Source: Atriophallophorus winterbourni (Eukaryota > Platyhelminthes > Trematoda > Plagiorchiida > Microphallidae). From it: a DNA stretch of 64,000 nucleotides. Shown here piece after piece: positions 61,027 to 64,000 of the stretch (within the stretch, counting starts at the first letter, position 1; each line of letters begins with the position of its first letter). Both the position numbers and the translations under genes were made by a program. Below the pieces are notes generated by a model, which saw only the letters and a list, made by a program, of their open reading frames with translations, searched no databases and had not been told where the DNA came from. The stretch spans positions 1 through 64,000 of the forward strand of contig JACCGJ010001833.1 in NCBI GenBank assembly GCA_013407085.1, in the 5' to 3' direction.

Positions 61027-62176
61027 CTCAAATAACATCGAAATTCGTGTCCAGTGCTTCCAATGTGGACCGTTGTGATAAACTTTGTGAATATTTTGAA
61101 GGCATTCGTAATACAATCAAAGAAGTGGTACATTGTTTTCCCACCGAGCTTGATTTTGGCTCGACTATCAGACTTCCCGGTGAAGTTATTATCGATGCAT
61201 GCACTACCGGCGAAAATGATGATAATAATGATAATAATAGTTTATTCTTGGTGAAATACACGATCAAATGTTCAAAATTTCTAAAGCAAGATAATGTGAT
61301 TAAATGAGTGGCAGAAGTTGCAAATCCAGAAATGTATTTTTCGTTCAAAAATGGAAATGGTAGGCTACATTGGTAGGAAAATGTTCGAAAATATTCATGA
61401 ATATTGAGAATTCATTCAGATCGAGTATTCAAACGAGAGAATGAAGAGAGTGCAAAACATTGAAAAGAACAAATGCAATAAGAAAATAAAGCAAAGGATT
61501 ATATTTTTGAGTAAAGATAATCAATATAATCATTGAATTTGTTTTAAATCAATCAGCGGGTATTGCAAAATAGGACGTGAAGTAACCGGCTAGAATGGGA
61601 TTATGTTTATTTGGCACCGGGGTAGAATTAAGGCACTTGAGTAAAAAGATATATTACCACGACTTTTAGGGAATTTTAGGCAAGTTCAGTTCGCCGATTG
61701 CATCGAATCCGTTACTTTATGGGACACGCTGACATCGGACGTCACTCGTGAAATCCTGAAGTCAGCAAACTGCGAGTTCTTAGGTAGATTTACTGGAAAA
61801 GGACGAAACATTCTCTTCACCAGCAGGGTGAGAGGTCATCAGGATAAAATTTGCAAATATAACAGTAAAGCAAAGTTATGAAAAGATAATCAAGTTATGT
61901 TTAACCAGTTTCCTATGTTAACCGGTTAAAACAACATTTTCTATCCCTTCGACCTTTACTCACACGCCCAAACAATCTACCTTAGCATATACACCCTAAT
62001 CTATATACATTCTGTCATGATTTCTTCTGCGTCGATAACATCAGGAAACATTTGCAAGCACCTTATAACTGTCCATACAAAGTCCTGCAACGCAAACCGA
62101 AGAATTATATTCTTGAATACAACGGAATAAGTGATTCAATCAGCAATGATCGCCTGAAGCCTGCATACATTGAATA
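61027..62176 (+). mobile_element. Ty3/gypsy (CsRn1-like) integrase remnant
   Basis: At 61047-61200 the frame SSASNVDRCDKL, FEGIRNTIKEVVHCFPTELD and FGSTIRLPGEVIID matches the integrase region LLGIR...K.DL.CS.AELV(Y/F)G.TLRLPGEF of Ty3/gypsy elements. At 62010-62176 FFCVDNIRKHLQAPYNCPYK and ILEYNGISDSISNDRLKPAY match the C-terminal FVR.D..RKPL..PY.GP(Y/F)KVL...G..D.VS.DRLKPA. About 800 bp of unreadable sequence separates the two, so the element is broken. A CsRn1-like affiliation is inferred. Confidence 0.85.
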
Positions 62177-62430
62177 ATCGTTAACCAGTGTGCCTTCATA
62201 CTCTACACCCACTACTCAACCTATGATTGACAATATGTCAAACCCACCTTGTACAGCTCCCACCCAACTAATGATTGATACATCGTCTACCCCACCAGAA
62301 CCACTCACACGCGTTCCTAATACCAAGCGCATCGAATGAAACCGTTTCGGTTACAATACTGTACATACTATTTTATGGAACTCACAAAAATTGAGAGTTT
62401 TGAGCTTTTCTCTTTCCGGAACCACGCTCT

Positions 62431-62620
62431 AGGGGAGTTTTGTAGCGCTTATACATTATTTATTAATTAATTAATTGTTATTGTTATTATTTTACCGTAT
62501 CTTACATTTTGTTTTAATTTTTGGATACATGATATATACACTTTTTCGAACTTGACTCACGCGTCTGATTTGCGTGTTTGAGAATTAGGTTGACTGGGCT
62601 GGGTAGTGAATAACAAACTC
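62431..62620 (+). mobile_element. Possible 3' LTR start of the gypsy element
   Basis: About 260 bp after the integrase stop, a purine run AGGGGAG (62431-62437) precedes TGTAGCGC (62441), consistent with a polypurine tract and an LTR 5' end. The AT-rich stretch that follows has no proven end, and no matching 5' LTR is visible. Confidence 0.35.
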
Positions 62621-62939
62621 GACCTCAATTTCAGTATTCGTTGGAATTAATTTTCTTTTAAAAAATATTTCTCGAGATAAAGAAAAATATTCTAACAGAT
62701 TTGTATCCTCTAAACATTTCGTGAGTTACAGCCATTTTCTGTAATTTCTTCATTCTTATTCTAGTATATTTCCGCTACAAAAGAAGCAGGGGGAGAAATT
62801 TCTGTGATGACGCTCACACCGGAGTTTCTACCCCTGTCAATAAGAACAAGAAGAAATGTTTAAAGAGACAAGATGAAATTTTGTTTCTAACCGAAGTCGA
62901 TGGAAATGATTATAAAATAGATTGTCTCAACTGCTTAAA

Positions 62940-64000
62940 ATATGGCAGACAATTTCGACTCATGCTATACTGCCGAACAAACCGGTATTATACACATAGA
63001 CTCAGCAGGGATTGCAATGCTAGATATTATCCTTTTCAAGACAGATATTGTTTATAGTCTACTTAAAAATGTTGACACAACAAACGATTCACCCCGTCAT
63101 ACTCAAAATCTTGCTCCAGTATTTGCATGTCTCCTGGATTGCGTCAACGAGAAGTCAGTGTCGGCCGGTGAACCACCTGTCGAATAGAAATATCGTGTTG
63201 TTAATCGGATTAACAAACTGGGATAAACACAAACGAAGTAATTACCGGCCAATATGCCACATTTCTGTTTAGTTAAAGACTATGGAAAAGCTATTAAAAC
63301 GTAGCATTCAGAGTCATATTAATAATCATGGCATACTTACGCTTACATAATTTGGGTTTATAAAAAATAGGTCATTATTAACCAAACTCATATCCACAAG
63401 AGAGGCTTGGACAGACGCAAAGGACAAAAAATATCAGTCAACCAGATTTTTTTTGACTTTATGAATGTGTTTAATATAGTTAACCATCGGAAGCCGCAGC
63501 ATCGATTGAGAGTGTGTGGAATTGAAGGCTCACTTTCAGAATGGTGTAGTAGACCGACTACTTCAATAATGTCCCACGAAGGCAGAAGAACACGCACAGG
63601 ACAATGAATATTTTATCGCGGTAGCCAAAACGTGTAAAACGGCACAGAAGATCAGTCGCGTAGCACGCATGAACGGGAGAAGTTTTAAGGTCAATGTTTT
63701 TCGGTCTAGTAAAACAGTTGTTGCGAGGCTTCTTTCAATTTTGTGGCAGATCGTAAGTGGGCTGTACCAATCAACAGGACTCTTTCTAACGGGGTAACTA
63801 AAAGCAGTGGTATACCGCCAGGGTTGGTTCTAGGCCCTCTTTTGATTTTGCATTATGCAAGTTGAATATTTTCGCTCGTGACAGATTTCTATTTTTCATT
63901 CTGTTCTTGTCATCATGGTTGTTATTAAATCAAAAACGACACTTTGTTTTAACTCTAAGGTTACTCGAAGATCCCGTGAATGTGAAACAACGGGTAAAAT
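62940..64000 (+). mobile_element. CR1/SR1-like LINE RT, runs off right end
   Basis: The pieces KHKRSNYRPICHISV, EKLLKRSIQSHINNHGILTL, QFGF-like FGFIKNRSLLTKLISTREAW, FFDFMNVFNIVNHRKPQHRL, VCGIEGSLSEW and, at 63800-63840, SGIPPGLVLGPLLILHYAS follow the RT domain order (SNYRPISLTS, FGFR..RS, FLDF.KAFD.V.H, SGVPQGSVLGPLLF). The catalytic FADD would be beyond the edge or lost. Frameshifts occur in each block. Confidence 0.85.

Noticed and set aside
1..64000. CRISPR arrays, bacterial operons or prophage
   Set aside because: The DNA is eukaryotic, with introns and LINEs; the only regular repeats are microsatellites and the ribozyme family.

Overview
This looks like nuclear DNA of a flatworm, most likely a digenean trematode. 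It is AT-rich and intron-dominated, with one multi-exon animal ion-channel gene on the minus strand, many decayed LINEs (RTE/SR2-like and CR1/SR1-like), Ty3/gypsy remnants with a CsRn1-like integrase, and repeats carrying hammerhead ribozymes. The genus cannot be fixed from sequence alone. A run of exactly 1,000 N (34258-35257) marks an assembly gap of assumed size.

Host gene. Positions 4055-18869 (minus) hold five consecutive, phase-compatible exons of a TRPC-type cation channel: ankyrin repeats and TRP_2 region with an H-C-C-C zinc site (18213-18869), linker helices (10211-10384), pre-S1 (9284-9451), S1 to S2 (6634-6871), and S2 to S3 (4055-4336). S4, pore, S6, TRP box and C-terminus lie beyond the left edge. 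A possible first coding exon is at 31213-31316, about 12 kb upstream. The intron from 18212 to 10385 appears to start with GC rather than GT, although a shifted GT/AG pair is equally in frame.

Ribozyme repeats. A family of about 220-236 bp units occurs at six loci (4772-5762, 11600-11770, 16045-16492, 26020-26145, 46432-46712, 50703-50936). Each unit contains or abuts a type I hammerhead self-cleaving motif with a very short palindromic stem III. Tandem dimers, inverted arrays and circularly permuted units resemble metazoan retrozymes, small non-autonomous elements copied through circular RNA. Several copies are in sense orientation inside TRPC introns. Most show core damage; the copy at 5484-5540 keeps every core nucleotide. 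This is the most interesting content of the window.

Mobile elements. Minus-strand LINEs lie at 1000-3045 (LINE A, RTE-like), 13690-15310 (LINE B), 31730-34257 and into the gap (LINE E, SR2-like), 36785-39120 (LINE C, same family as B, internally duplicated) and 48985-49500 (LINE D). Plus-strand LINE pieces lie at 13260-13590, 39780-39960 and 50140-50350. From about 54.2 kb to the right edge the DNA is a graveyard of plus-strand CR1/SR1-like LINE fragments (ORF1-like, endonuclease/RT linker, RT fingers and palm, C-terminus), interrupted by a Ty3/gypsy integrase fragment at 60604-62176 with a possible LTR start at 62441. A solo-LTR-like sequence lies at 46985-47305. None of these has an intact ORF.

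The remainder (about 18.9-31 kb, 40-45 kb, 47.3-49 kb and 52.7-54.2 kb) is AT-rich non-coding DNA with microsatellites. No tRNA, rRNA or CRISPR array was recognised.
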